The position numbers and the translations under genes are program-made. This document shows positions 15,522-23,985 of a stretch of 64,000 nucleotides of DNA, piece by piece. The stretch is from Salinarchaeum sp. Harcht-Bsk1 (lineage in GTDB: Archaea > Halobacteriota > Halobacteria > Halobacteriales > Salinarchaeaceae). Position 1 is the stretch's first letter. Every line of letters starts with the position of its first letter. The notes beneath the pieces were generated by a model. The model made no database searches and was not told the DNA's origin. It saw only the letters and a list, made by a program, of their open reading frames with translations. The stretch lies in the NCBI RefSeq assembly GCF_000403645.1, contig NC_021313.1, positions 2,871,014-2,935,013 of the forward strand, read 5' to 3'.

Positions 15522-16151
15522 TTACAGCGTCGCTTCGATCCCGACGAAGGAGCCCTCGCCGTAGCCCGACTCGACGGGTTCGGGTTCGTCGATCTCTCCG
15601 GGCCACTCGTAGATCGTCTGGACGAACGTCAGGTCGCCGAACCCGGCCGTCCGGAGCGCCTCGACGAGTTCCGCTGTCGTGACGAACGTCGCGTCTCGGT
15701 AGAACGGATTCTGCTCCTGCTTCTCCCGATAGATCCGGCCCACGGGACTGTTCGCGTCGATGAACCCGATCACGAGCGCGCCGTCGGGGTCCAGGATCCG
15801 TGCGGCTTCCGAGAAGGTCTGTGCGACGTCGTCGACGAAACAGATCGTCGTGACGAGCAGCGCCGTATCGAACGTACCGTTCGCGAACGGAAGCGCCTCG
15901 GCGACGCCCTGGACGACGTCGATCCCGCGCTCCCGTGCCCGCTCGAGCATCTTCCGGGACGGGTCGAGGCCGACCTGGATCCCGAGTGGTGCGGCGAAGC
16001 GGCCGGTCCCGACGCCGATCTCGACTCCGTGGCCCGTCGCGGGAACGAGGCGATCGAGGGCCGCGAGTTCGGATCGGTAGGCGTGCTCGTGGTCCTCGAA
16101 CCACCCGTCGTACCGGTCGGTGTGTTCCTCGAACGGCGCTACCGTCGACAT
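15522..16151 (-). CDS. Class I SAM-dependent methyltransferase
   Basis: 209 aa. SAM-binding motif I is VEIGVGTGRF at about 43-52, an acidic residue follows at GLDPS (about 61-65), motif II region GTFDTALLVTTICFVDD at about 92-108, and a later strand RILDPDGALVIGFI. This is the Methyltransf_11 type that acts on small molecules. The substrate cannot be read from sequence. ATG at 16149-16151 begins MSTVAPFEEHTDRYDGWF, typical of the group. Confidence 0.88.
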   Translation of the reverse strand: MSTVAPFEEHTDRYDGWFEDHEHAYRSELAALDRLVPATGHGVEIGVGTGRFAAPLGIQVGLDPSRKMLERARERGIDVVQGVAEALPFANGTFDTALLVTTICFVDDVAQTFSEAARILDPDGALVIGFIDANSPVGRIYREKQEQNPFYRDATFVTTAELVEALRTAGFGDLTFVQTIYEWPGEIDEPEPVESGYGEGSFVGIEATL

Positions 16152-16260
16152 GGGTCGACGTAGGTCTCACGGGGACACCAAGGTTGGGCTCCCGGAACGG
16201 TCCTGCCCCCAAGAGTGGAGGTGTATCCGTCGAGAATCGCTCCGATCGGTCCCAGCGTGC

Positions 16261-16689
16261 TCAGAAGACGGAGTCGGCGGTCGCGGCACCGACGACGCTG
16301 AAGATCGCACCGACGCCGATCGCTTTCACCGTAATGTAGGCCCGCTCGACGTCGCCGTGCTCCGCGAGGAACGTCTCCGGCGCCCCGAACGTGAGGGCGA
16401 GCACGGCGACGGAACCGTAAGAAACGATCATCAACGAGACGAACCGGACCGGCACGCCGGCGACGTCGACGTCGTCCTCGGAGTCACGGCCTGCAGCCTT
16501 GTAGAGGGCGGCGTAGCCGATCGAGAAGACGATCGCGACGGTGACGAGCGCCTGGATCGCGTTCATGTTCGTCGCGAGGGTCCAGACCTCTTCGGTCACG
16601 ACGAAGGGCCCAGCGAGGAGGAACCCGCCCACGACTTGCTGGGCGGAGTCCGCGATCCGGAACCGTCGCCGGGGTCGAAACCGCGCCAT
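16261..16689 (-). CDS. DUF2391-like integral membrane protein
   Basis: 142 aa. After a basic start (MARFRPRRRFRIADSAQQVVGG) come about four membrane segments: FLLAGPFVVTEEVW, ALVTVAIVFSIGYAAL, RFVSLMIVSYGSVAVLALTFG and VKAIGVGAIFSVVGAA. The pattern QQVVGGFLLAGPFVVTEEVW is characteristic of DUF2391, uncharacterised membrane proteins. The ATG at 16687-16689 is preferred to 16725 because the family starts near this point. Confidence 0.75.
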   Translation of the reverse strand: MARFRPRRRFRIADSAQQVVGGFLLAGPFVVTEEVWTLATNMNAIQALVTVAIVFSIGYAALYKAAGRDSEDDVDVAGVPVRFVSLMIVSYGSVAVLALTFGAPETFLAEHGDVERAYITVKAIGVGAIFSVVGAATADSVF

Positions 16690-16823
16690 GCTCCCCTCTG
16701 CGGCTGGCGGCCTCATGAACGCCACGGACGGCAGACCGTTCCGGTGGTCGATCGGCGCCGGCGGGCAGTGGAACGAACCGCGGCAGAATGGATACGGTGG
16801 GCGTGCTGCCAGATCGAACCGGA

Positions 16824-16856
16824 GGTGCGATCTAACCGTAGCAGTGCGATCGCACC
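16824..16856 (-). terminator. Strong hairpin downstream of the DUF5786 gene
   Basis: GGTGCGAT (16824-16831) pairs exactly with ATCGCACC (16849-16856) across a 17-base loop; the right arm also contains the 12-base palindrome GTGCGATCGCAC. It sits 37 bases beyond the stop of the minus-strand DUF5786 gene, a suitable place for transcript termination or 3'-end protection. No long T-run follows, so the call is tentative. Confidence 0.4.
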
Positions 16857-16892
16857 CCCGATTGTGCCCAGGTTCGTCGGACCAGGTTCGGC

Positions 16893-17069
16893 TTACTCCT
16901 CGTCGTCGCCCATCTCCGAGAGGCGATCGACGAGGTCACTCGTCGGTGAGTCGTTCTCGAAGGAGACCTCGCCGTCGTGGTCGTGCTCGTGCACCGAGAC
17001 GGCCTGATCGTCGTCGGTATCGTGATCACGGTCGGATTGCTCGGACTCGTCGTAGCTTCCAAAACCCAT
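16893..17069 (-). CDS. DUF5786-family small acidic protein
   Basis: 58 aa, translated by eye: begins MGFGSYDESEQSDRDHDTDD, continues with a His/Asp-rich middle (VHEHDHDGEVSFEND), ends with DLVDRLSEMGDDEE and TAA. MGFGSYDESEQ at the start and the D-LVDRL helix near the end are the marks of the haloarchaeal DUF5786 group. Function unknown. It diverges from the A-type Fe-S carrier gene. TATA-like ATCTAGATATT lies just upstream of the start. Confidence 0.88.
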   Translation of the reverse strand: MGFGSYDESEQSDRDHDTDDDQAVSVHEHDHDGEVSFENDSPTSDLVDRLSEMGDDEE

Positions 17070-17171
17070 ATCTAGATATTCGACGCCCGTCGGAAAGGTG
17101 GTCCGGTTTCTGCGCGGTCAGGCGGTCCGAGCGTGGCGGCGTTCGGGTGAGGAACCCGTACCGCCTGCGTC

Positions 17172-17203
17172 AAGGTTAACCACCCTCCCCCGCAATGTGG
17201 GGG
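17172..17203 (+). promoter_or_regulatory. Promoter and GC hairpin of the A-type Fe-S carrier
   Basis: AAGGTTAACC (17172-17181) is a TATA-like element 24-33 bases before the ATG at 17205. Immediately after it, CCCCC (17187-17191) and GGGGG (17199-17203) form a perfect inverted repeat around GCAATGT, ending one base before the start codon. Between TATA and start it could be a repressor site in DNA. Confidence 0.5.
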
Positions 17204-17204
17204 C

Positions 17205-17561
17205 ATGAGCACGGACGCCGCAACCGGGGGGCGCGTCGACGTCACGGACGACGCGGTCGAGCAGGCGCTCTCCTTGCTGAACTCCGAGGAGATGGATCCC
17301 GACGAGTCGGGCCTGCGACTGTTCGTCCAGCAAGGCGGGTGCGCCGGACTCTCCTACGGCATGCGCTTCGAGGACGAACCGGACGAGGACGATCATGTCA
17401 CCGATCACGACGGCCTCCGCGTCTTCGTCGATCCCGCGTCGCTGGATTACCTCGAAGGAAGCGTCCTCGACTTCGAGTCGGGACTGCAGGCCGAGGGGTT
17501 CCACGTCGAGAACCCAAACGTCGTCAGCGAGTGTGGCTGCGGCGAGAGCTTCCGGACGTAG
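17205..17561 (+). CDS. A-type iron-sulfur carrier (HesB/IscA/ErpA-like)
   Basis: 118 aa. The three ligand cysteines of the family are present: C46 in GGCAGLSYGM and C110/C112 in the C-terminal CGCG. Such proteins accept Fe-S clusters or iron and pass them to client enzymes in the cytoplasm. The acidic surface loop (EDEPDEDDHVTDHDG, about 56-70) is a halophilic feature. It stands alone, not in a suf operon. Clients could include the ferredoxin-dependent enzymes in this window, but nothing shows this directly. Confidence 0.93.
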   Translation: MSTDAATGGRVDVTDDAVEQALSLLNSEEMDPDESGLRLFVQQGGCAGLSYGMRFEDEPDEDDHVTDHDGLRVFVDPASLDYLEGSVLDFESGLQAEGFHVENPNVVSECGCGESFRT

Positions 17562-17625
17562 CGCAGTTCCTTCTCGACGTCGGTCGCTCCGACGGGCGAA
17601 GCGTCCCCACCGTCGTCCGACACCG

Positions 17626-19881
17626 TCAGATCACGAGGAACGCCATGTAGGCCACGGACATCAGGATGGCAGCGTGCTTGGCGCCGTCGCGGATGTCCCC
17701 CGAACTCATCTGGCCGGCGACGATCCCCGACAGCAGCGCTTGCAAGAGCGCAGTGTGGAAGAACAACAGCGTGTAGGCTTCGGCGTCGATCGTTCCCAGT
17801 CCCTCGAGCTGTCCCATTCCCGGCGTCACCGATGGCTGATTCGGATTCCCGCCGCCGGGCGTGATCGCCTGTTCGGGGAGGTTCGGAATGAGAACCGCGT
17901 CGAGGGCGGCGATGATGACGAGGAACACTCCGAAGGAGACGTAGACGACCACGACGTAGGCGAGCATCTCCTGTTTGCGCTGGCGCTTGAGTCGGCGGTC
18001 GGCTTTCGCCTGTGCTGCGGCGATGCGCAGGACGCGGGAGACGTCGCCGCTGGCGTTCATCGCGTTCGTGATCAACGCGACGACCCGGGAGATCGTCCGC
18101 GTACGGACCCGTCGTTCGAACCGTTTGAGCGCTCGTTCGATGTCCGAGCCCCACTGGATGTCCGCCCAGATGCGATCGACCTCCGGGCCGAGCGCGCCGA
18201 GGTCGCTCGCCCGAACCCGCCCGATCGAGTCGATCATCGAGAGTCCGGCTTCGTTGACGCTCGCGAGCCGATCGAGGAAGTCCGGCACGGCGGCCTCGAT
18301 CGTCTCGATCCGGCGGCGGTGGATCTCGAACACCATCGCGAACGTCGCGACGACGAACAGCGTCGCCTGGATGAACATGTCGTCCACCACGTCGACCGTC
18401 AACTGCCCGGCGGTCGCCAGGCGGAACAGGGTCCCGAAGACGGCGATAGGGACCGTGACGTAGAGCAGCGTGATCGGTCGCTGGACGACGGTCCGCCCGG
18501 GCGCGCCGATCCGATCGCGGAGCCATTCGATCCGGCGATGGACGGCGAGGCGTTCGAGGTTCGCGCGCTGGCGGTCCGCGTCGCCGGCGTAGCCACCGTC
18601 CGTTCTCGCGTCTCGACCACCAGCGGCGGTGGACGTACCGGTGCCGGCTCCACCAGCCCCCAGTTCACCAGCGGTCGGTCCCCGAGTGCTCGATCCATCA
18701 CCGGTCGCCCGCCTGATGTCGTGGAGCCCGGTCGCCACGGCCGGCAGCGACTCGATCCGCTCGCCGCGACCGAAGCGCGCGGTGACGGTGTCGAGATAGA
18801 GGATGAAGCCGAGGTTGCCGATCGGGATGAGGAAGTAGACGAACACCTGGAGCGGCGTGAGCGTGTTCGCGCCGGCGATTCCGATGATCACCAGGATCGT
18901 GATGAGAAACAGTGGACCGGCGACGAGGACGGTTACGTAGGCTTCCGCCAGCGTGGAGATGAGGTTGAGTAGCTGTTCCTGCTGGGCCTCGGCCTCCTCC
19001 TGGAAGTCGTCGTACTGATCGTCGAGGAAGCCGGCGAGGTTCCGGCCGCTCTGGAGGACGGAGGCCAGGTTCTCGGCGAACTCCTGGAACTGCTCGCTCG
19101 GCGTGCGCCGGCCCATCCGCTGGATCGCGGTGATCATGTCCCTGCCGAAGAGGTCCATCTGCCGGACGGCGACGTCGACTTCCGCGGCTGTCGCCCCGTA
19201 GATTCGCCGGTGGGCAGCCATAATCGAGAGAACCTTCGTGAACGACATCCCGGACCGTGAGAGTGCGTACATGAACGCGATCGCCTGGGGCATCGTCGCC
19301 TCGATCGAGCGCATCCGGGTCGCCGCGACGTGTCCGGGCCACCACCAGCGGAAGACGTACGTCAGGAGGCCGGCCAGGAGCCCGAACGTGAGCCCGCTCG
19401 CGAGCATCACGGTTAGCAACTCCATCGGGGTCAACGTCCCCAGGCCCGCGAAGTTCGACAGCGGTGCCAGCGCCGTCGGCAAGAGCGCTCGCATCCGTTC
19501 CTGGTCGATCGCGAGAATCTTGAGGGCGCCCCAGACGACGTAGAGGCCGAGGATGCCGCCGACCAGCGCGCCGACCATCGAGTAGAGGATCGTCGTGGAG
19601 GCGTAGGCGCGATAGGTGGTCGGGAACTGTGCCGCGCGGAGCCGGTGCTGGCGCGACGCCTTCTTGCGCTCGCTCCGATCGACGTAGCTGCCGAAGGCCA
19701 CGACGGAGATCCGCCGGAGCACGCGATCGACCCGATCGATCCCGATCGCGAGCAAGATCGGGAGGGCGAGGAGCCCGGCTATCGCCAGCGGGATGAACGG
19801 TCGAAGTGCGATCAGCGGGATGAACGGACGCACCCCGACGAGCGAGACGACCGACGCCGGTACCGTCGCGGTGCCGATCAT
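17626..19881 (-). CDS. pilC: Type IV pilus membrane platform protein (PilC/TadC-like, tandem T2SSF)
   Basis: 751 aa. The protein has two T2SSF domains: the first about 200-300 (MPQAIAFMYALSRSGMSFTKVLSIMA), the second about 535-640 (VPDFLDRLASVNEAGLSMIDSIGRV). Each is followed by paired membrane segments, and the N-terminus carries more. Between the halves lies a Gly/Thr/Ser-rich linker (about 385-440). This is the inner-membrane platform that works with the ATPase to assemble type IV pili; the tandem form is usual in haloarchaea. It starts one base after the pilB stop, so they form one transcript. No pilin gene is adjacent. Confidence 0.9.
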   Translation of the reverse strand: MIGTATVPASVVSLVGVRPFIPLIALRPFIPLAIAGLLALPILLAIGIDRVDRVLRRISVVAFGSYVDRSERKKASRQHRLRAAQFPTTYRAYASTTILYSMVGALVGGILGLYVVWGALKILAIDQERMRALLPTALAPLSNFAGLGTLTPMELLTVMLASGLTFGLLAGLLTYVFRWWWPGHVAATRMRSIEATMPQAIAFMYALSRSGMSFTKVLSIMAAHRRIYGATAAEVDVAVRQMDLFGRDMITAIQRMGRRTPSEQFQEFAENLASVLQSGRNLAGFLDDQYDDFQEEAEAQQEQLLNLISTLAEAYVTVLVAGPLFLITILVIIGIAGANTLTPLQVFVYFLIPIGNLGFILYLDTVTARFGRGERIESLPAVATGLHDIRRATGDGSSTRGPTAGELGAGGAGTGTSTAAGGRDARTDGGYAGDADRQRANLERLAVHRRIEWLRDRIGAPGRTVVQRPITLLYVTVPIAVFGTLFRLATAGQLTVDVVDDMFIQATLFVVATFAMVFEIHRRRIETIEAAVPDFLDRLASVNEAGLSMIDSIGRVRASDLGALGPEVDRIWADIQWGSDIERALKRFERRVRTRTISRVVALITNAMNASGDVSRVLRIAAAQAKADRRLKRQRKQEMLAYVVVVYVSFGVFLVIIAALDAVLIPNLPEQAITPGGGNPNQPSVTPGMGQLEGLGTIDAEAYTLLFFHTALLQALLSGIVAGQMSSGDIRDGAKHAAILMSVAYMAFLVI

Positions 19882-19882
19882 A

Positions 19883-21673
19883 CTACGCGTCGGGAACCGG
19901 GTGGTCGCCGGTCCCTGACACTCGCTCCATCACGGCGTCTTTGTCGGCGTAGTACTCGTTGACCAGCGCCGTGAACTGGCGGTAGTCGGTGACGTCGTTG
20001 TCGCGGAGGTACTCGAGGAACTGCTGGCGATCCCGTCGCTCGCTGAGGTACTCGCTCTGGGTCCACCCCCGCTCCTCGCGAATCTCGCCCATGACCGCCG
20101 AGCCGCTGCCGGAGAAGCTGTCGTCGTCGGCGTCCCAGCGGTACGCCGTCGAGTAGTCGAGTTCGCCGGTGCGCTGGTCGATCCCCTCGATCTCGGCGAC
20201 GGTCTTGTTTCGGCGGACCCGTTCGTCCTCGAATCGGGTCAGGGTCTGGACGCAGAGGACGTCCAGCGACTGGACCATCGATCGCGGGACGTTGATCGGC
20301 TCGTTCTCGAGGCGATTGATCACCGTCTGCACGCTGTCGGCGTGCATCGTCGAGTAGGTCGTGTGCCCGGTGTTCATCGCCTGGAAGAGGGTGATCGCCT
20401 CGTCGCCGCGAACCTCGCCGACGATGATGTACTCCGGTCGGTGACGGAGCGCGGAGCGCAGGAGGTCGTACATCTCGATGTCGGTGCCCTCGTGGAGGCG
20501 CTCGCGAGTGACGTTCGAGAGCCAGTTGTCGTGGTAGAGGGTCAGTTCGCGGGTGTCCTCGATGGTCAGCACCTTCGATCGCGGCGGGATGAACATCGAG
20601 ATCGCGTTCATCGAGGTCGTCTTCCCCGACGCCGTCCCCCCCGCGAAGATCAGCGACTTGTTGTGCTCGATCGCGAGCCAGAGGTAGGCCATCTGCTCGA
20701 CGTTGAACGTGCCGTAGTTCAGCAGGTCGATCGGGGTGAAGGGGTCCTCGGCGTACTTCCGGATCGTGAACGCGGACCCGCGGGGCGTGACCTCCTCGCC
20801 GAGCGCCATCTCGACGCGGGACCCGTCGGGTAGCGTCGTCTGGACCATCGGATCGCCGATGGAGATGTGGCGCCCGGACTGCTGTGCGAGCCGCACGACG
20901 AAGTTGTCGAGTTCTTCCTTTGCGAAGCTCACGCTCGACTCGACGTCGGTGTAGTCGTCGTGGTAGACGAAGATCGGGAGGTCGTAGCCGTCACAGGAGA
21001 TGTCCTCGATGTGGGGGTCGTGGAGGATCGGGTCGATCTTTCCGTAGCCACGGAATGCCCGGTAGACGTAGTACAGCAGCTTGTGGAAGGAGCCGACGGA
21101 GAGGTCGGCGCCGTACTGCTCGAGCTGTTCGCGGAGTTCGTCGCGGAGGACGGTCTCGGCGTCGTCGACGTCGATGTCTGTCCGGTAGATCAGCGGGTCG
21201 CGGACGTCCTCGATCGCCGTTTCGAGCAGTGCGAACTCGTCGTCGGTGAGTTCGGGCTCCACGATCTCGTAGCGATACTCGTTGGCAGCGTCGTCGTAGT
21301 TGATCGAGACGAACGCGAACGGCGCGTTCACCCAGTATCGGTCGACCTCCTCGTAGCCGTCGAGCCCGTCGAAGCTGACCAGCGGTCCGTGCTCGCTCGG
21401 GCTGTACTCGTCGGTCGGGATGGTCGACCCCTGGAGGAGCTGGCCGGCCCGGAGGAGTTGCCGGCGGACGTACGCGAAACTCGCCTCGAACTCGCCAGTG
21501 AGCGAACTGGTGTCGTTCGACTGGGGAGGCTCTTCTGCTGTCGTGACCGTGGTATCGGAGCCGCCGTGATCCGCAGCGGCGCCGCGTTGCGCGCCGCGAT
21601 CGCTGGCGGCGTCGCGCTGCTCGGCGCGCGCCTCGTCCGGTGCGGACTCGGGGTGATCGGGTGTCCCGGCCAT
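19883..21673 (-). CDS. pilB: Type IV pilus assembly ATPase (PilB/GspE/TadA-like)
   Basis: 596 aa from the ATG at 21671-21673. An Asp/Ala/Gly-rich N-terminus (about 1-50) is followed by an N domain and the secretion ATPase core: Walker A GGTASGKTT at about 345-353, Asp box/Walker B IIVGEVRGDE near 415, and a His box with MNTGHTTYSTMHADS. It powers pilin polymerisation at the cytoplasmic face. A GTG at 21718 would add 15 residues, but TATA-like elements around 21708 and 21725 argue for the downstream ATG. The pair pilB-pilC lies without pilins, so pilins are likely encoded elsewhere. Confidence 0.9.
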   Translation of the reverse strand: MAGTPDHPESAPDEARAEQRDAASDRGAQRGAAADHGGSDTTVTTAEEPPQSNDTSSLTGEFEASFAYVRRQLLRAGQLLQGSTIPTDEYSPSEHGPLVSFDGLDGYEEVDRYWVNAPFAFVSINYDDAANEYRYEIVEPELTDDEFALLETAIEDVRDPLIYRTDIDVDDAETVLRDELREQLEQYGADLSVGSFHKLLYYVYRAFRGYGKIDPILHDPHIEDISCDGYDLPIFVYHDDYTDVESSVSFAKEELDNFVVRLAQQSGRHISIGDPMVQTTLPDGSRVEMALGEEVTPRGSAFTIRKYAEDPFTPIDLLNYGTFNVEQMAYLWLAIEHNKSLIFAGGTASGKTTSMNAISMFIPPRSKVLTIEDTRELTLYHDNWLSNVTRERLHEGTDIEMYDLLRSALRHRPEYIIVGEVRGDEAITLFQAMNTGHTTYSTMHADSVQTVINRLENEPINVPRSMVQSLDVLCVQTLTRFEDERVRRNKTVAEIEGIDQRTGELDYSTAYRWDADDDSFSGSGSAVMGEIREERGWTQSEYLSERRDRQQFLEYLRDNDVTDYRQFTALVNEYYADKDAVMERVSGTGDHPVPDA

Positions 21674-21793
21674 TGGAAGGTGACGGAAGTCCGTCGTCTG
21701 CCGAAGTATGTCAGGCACTGACCTTAAGTGGGGTGGCCGGTGGGCGTCGCGACCGTCGTCGATTGCCCGACTTCACCGATGGACGGGAGCGAG

Positions 21794-22357
21794 TCAGGTC
21801 GGTTCGCTCGCGTCAGTCGCCTGCTCGTCCTCGAGGAGTTCGACGCGGAGTAAACTCCCGCCGAGCAGGAGCATGACCACGAGTCCGATCGGCACCGGAT
21901 ACTCCTCGAAGACGCGATGACGGTAGAACAGCCCTGTCGAGAGTGCGAGCACCAGGCCTGCCCCGGTTAGCAGGGCGCCCATCACCCGGACCGGATGGAC
22001 TGGAAGGGCGTCGAGCACCTGTTCGTACTCGACGTACATCACGACGCTTAGCACGACCGCGAGGACGACGAGCGCGGCACCGACGTACCAGACCCAGTAG
22101 GCGATCTCGATGGCCCCCGATTCCAGCGTATCCGCCCGCTGGACGACGATGCCCATCGGCGTCCGGACGTCGATCGCCTCGGCGAAGGGCACGCCGAAGG
22201 TGAACCGGATCTGCGCGAGCGGGAATCGCAGAAAGAGCACGGACCCAGGGAGCCCGTCGATCTCCGGCACGTAGGACGTGTACCAGGGGAGGAGTACGGA
22301 GAGCCACGCGGAGACGACCGCGAGTTCGCCGGCGTACTCCGACTTGACCCAGACCAT
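21794..22357 (-). CDS. DUF7549-like membrane protein
   Basis: 187 aa, MVWVKSEYAGELAVVSAWLSVLLPWY at the start, then about four membrane segments and a long external loop containing FPLAQIRFTFGVPFAEA. This N-terminus is what I recall of the haloarchaeal DUF7549 group. Function unknown; the topology suggests a small sensor-like or structural membrane protein. The ATG at 22355-22357 is chosen because the longer frame runs through the 29-base tandem repeats. Confidence 0.75.
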   Translation of the reverse strand: MVWVKSEYAGELAVVSAWLSVLLPWYTSYVPEIDGLPGSVLFLRFPLAQIRFTFGVPFAEAIDVRTPMGIVVQRADTLESGAIEIAYWVWYVGAALVVLAVVLSVVMYVEYEQVLDALPVHPVRVMGALLTGAGLVLALSTGLFYRHRVFEEYPVPIGLVVMLLLGGSLLRVELLEDEQATDASEPT

Positions 22358-22410
22358 GCCCGGAGTGGACACCGCGCCCGGTAAGAAGCTACCGGGTTCG
22401 CGAATGTCGC

Positions 22411-22496
22411 AGTGAAGCGACCGTCCATACCGATCCCGGAGTGAAGCGACCGGCCTCACGGATCCCGGAGTGAAGCGACCGTCCATACCGATACCG
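22411..22496. repeat. Three tandem copies of a 29-base unit
   Basis: Units begin AGTGAAGCGACCG at 22411, 22440 and 22469, each 29 bases except that the last is about 28. Units 1 and 3 share TCCATACCGAT in the middle while unit 2 has GCCTCACGGAT. They lie 54 bases upstream of the start of the minus-strand DUF7549 gene, in a 314-base gene-free stretch (22358-22671) that otherwise holds no recognised feature. A repeated protein-binding site is possible. Confidence 0.85.
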
Positions 22497-22671
22497 AGAT
22501 GGACCGCCCACGCTCTAGATCGACGGTCGTCGAATCACCCCGACGCCACTCGATCCGGAACTGCACGCACTAGGCTCGCCGCCTCCCACCGGTCGCGTTG
22601 GGACGTGGTGACGTCAAAACTCCCTCCGGGCGTTACGTTCAAGCCACGTCGTCCACTATCACAGGTAGGGA

Positions 22672-23145
22672 ATGCGACGCGACTACTTCAGCCTGGAAGT
22701 CGAGGACGTCGATTGGATCGAGGACGACGGTGATCCCGCGAAGCCGTGCGTCACCATCGACTTCGAGGGACCCGCTGCTGCACTCGAGGAGCGCTTCGCC
22801 GACGGGGACGAGGGACTGCTCGACGCCGAACAGACCGATGTGGCCTTCCGTCTACAGGACGACCTCGACGCCGAAGATGCGGCAGGCGTCGTCAGCGTCA
22901 CCAACCGCATCACGGGCGACTTCGTCCTCGAACTGAACGAGGACGCCGACGACGTGCTCGCGTTTATCCGGGCTGCGCGTCGCTACGGCGAACTGGACGC
23001 CGACGAGGACGGTGGGTACGACGTGCGGGTGCTCATCGACGGTGAGCCCTTCCTCGAGTACGAGAAGCGAACGTTCCTGGTCTACAACGACGCCGGAAAC
23101 CTCCTCCGCAATCACAGCCTGATTCCGTCTGGCGTCGAACTGTAA
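22672..23145 (+). CDS. DUF5793-like protein
   Basis: 157 aa, MRRDYFSLEVEDVDWIEDDGDPAKPCVTIDFEGPAAALEERF; middle TDVAFRLQDDLDAEDAAGVVSVTNRITGDFVLELN; C-terminal KRTFLVYNDAGNLL. These segments match my memory of the haloarchaeal DUF5793 family, highly conserved but uncharacterised and cytoplasmic. A start TTG or other codon earlier is not needed. Sole gene between two minus-strand genes. Confidence 0.82.
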   Translation: MRRDYFSLEVEDVDWIEDDGDPAKPCVTIDFEGPAAALEERFADGDEGLLDAEQTDVAFRLQDDLDAEDAAGVVSVTNRITGDFVLELNEDADDVLAFIRAARRYGELDADEDGGYDVRVLIDGEPFLEYEKRTFLVYNDAGNLLRNHSLIPSGVEL

Positions 23146-23247
23146 GGGCGGACCGGTACGTGCCGTTCGGTGCGAGCTCTTTCGTGCGCGCGGCCCGTTG
23201 CAAGTCGCTCGGTGGGCGCTGTCCGGTGTGTGACGACCGTCGGTAGC

Positions 23248-23796
23248 TCACTCGATAGTTGTCGCCAGGTCGAACAGTTCTGCGATCGTGCGGCGGGTCT
23301 CCTCGTCGTGCGCCGTGCTGTCGATCGTCGCCAGCAGGACGGCTTCGCCAGTACGGACCCTGCCACAGAGCACGTGGAAGAAACGGAACGTCGCCGGGAG
23401 CGGCGCTGCGTCGAGTACGTCAGTCGTCGAGTCGAATCCGATGACGACGCGATCGAACCGGTGAGAGAGTCGCTCGAGCACGTCGGAGACCGCGATGCCC
23501 AGTGCCGACAACGAGCCCGGTCCACCGACGACAGCTGACTCTGCGACGCCGTCGGGCGTCCGGTCCGCGCCTGAAGCGTCCACGACGCCGATCGCCTCCG
23601 CTGGGACGCTCCGCGTTCGAAGCCTATCGACCGCGTCGTCGGCGTTGCCGGTGGTGACGTACAAGACTGCCGTGGAGGTGTCGGGATCGGTGAGTCGATC
23701 CCCGAGTGCAGCGGTCCCGGCGGTGCGACCGGGGGCGAGCAAGAGTTCACACGTGCCAGGGCGGTGGGTGATTTGTTGCGGCGGCTTCTCGTCCAT
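23248..23796 (-). CDS. DUF7504-like RecA-fold protein
   Basis: 182 aa. TCELLLAPGRTAGTAALGDRL at the start and RFDRVVIGFDSTTDVLDAAPLPATFRFFHVLCGRVRTGEAVLLATID in the second half have the strand-helix layout of RecA/KaiC-like ATPases, but the Walker A lysine is absent, so ATP hydrolysis is unlikely. The group is widespread in haloarchaea (DUF7504) and often near signalling genes. A short perfect hairpin (CCTGC-TT-GCAGG) lies at 23811-23822, just upstream of the start. No specific role can be given. Confidence 0.7.
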   Translation of the reverse strand: MDEKPPQQITHRPGTCELLLAPGRTAGTAALGDRLTDPDTSTAVLYVTTGNADDAVDRLRTRSVPAEAIGVVDASGADRTPDGVAESAVVGGPGSLSALGIAVSDVLERLSHRFDRVVIGFDSTTDVLDAAPLPATFRFFHVLCGRVRTGEAVLLATIDSTAHDEETRRTIAELFDLATTIE

Positions 23797-23955
23797 GAAG
23801 GCGTGTTACACCTGCTTGCAGGGGCATCACGGATAAGGCTGGGGGCGATGACGCGTCTTGCCGAAATCTCAACGCTCGTCGAAGATCGAGTCTGCGCGTG
23901 TACCGATTCGAGATCGGTTCCCGGGCGATCGCCGTCCGTTCGCTGATGGCGCCAA

Positions 23956-23963
23956 GCTAAGTG
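23956..23963 (+). promoter_or_regulatory. TATA-like box of the phosphohexomutase gene
   Basis: GCTAAGTG lies 23-30 bases before the ATG at 23986, the position of a leaderless promoter. Confidence 0.4.
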
Positions 23964-23985
23964 GCCGGGAGCGGAACGGTCGGTC

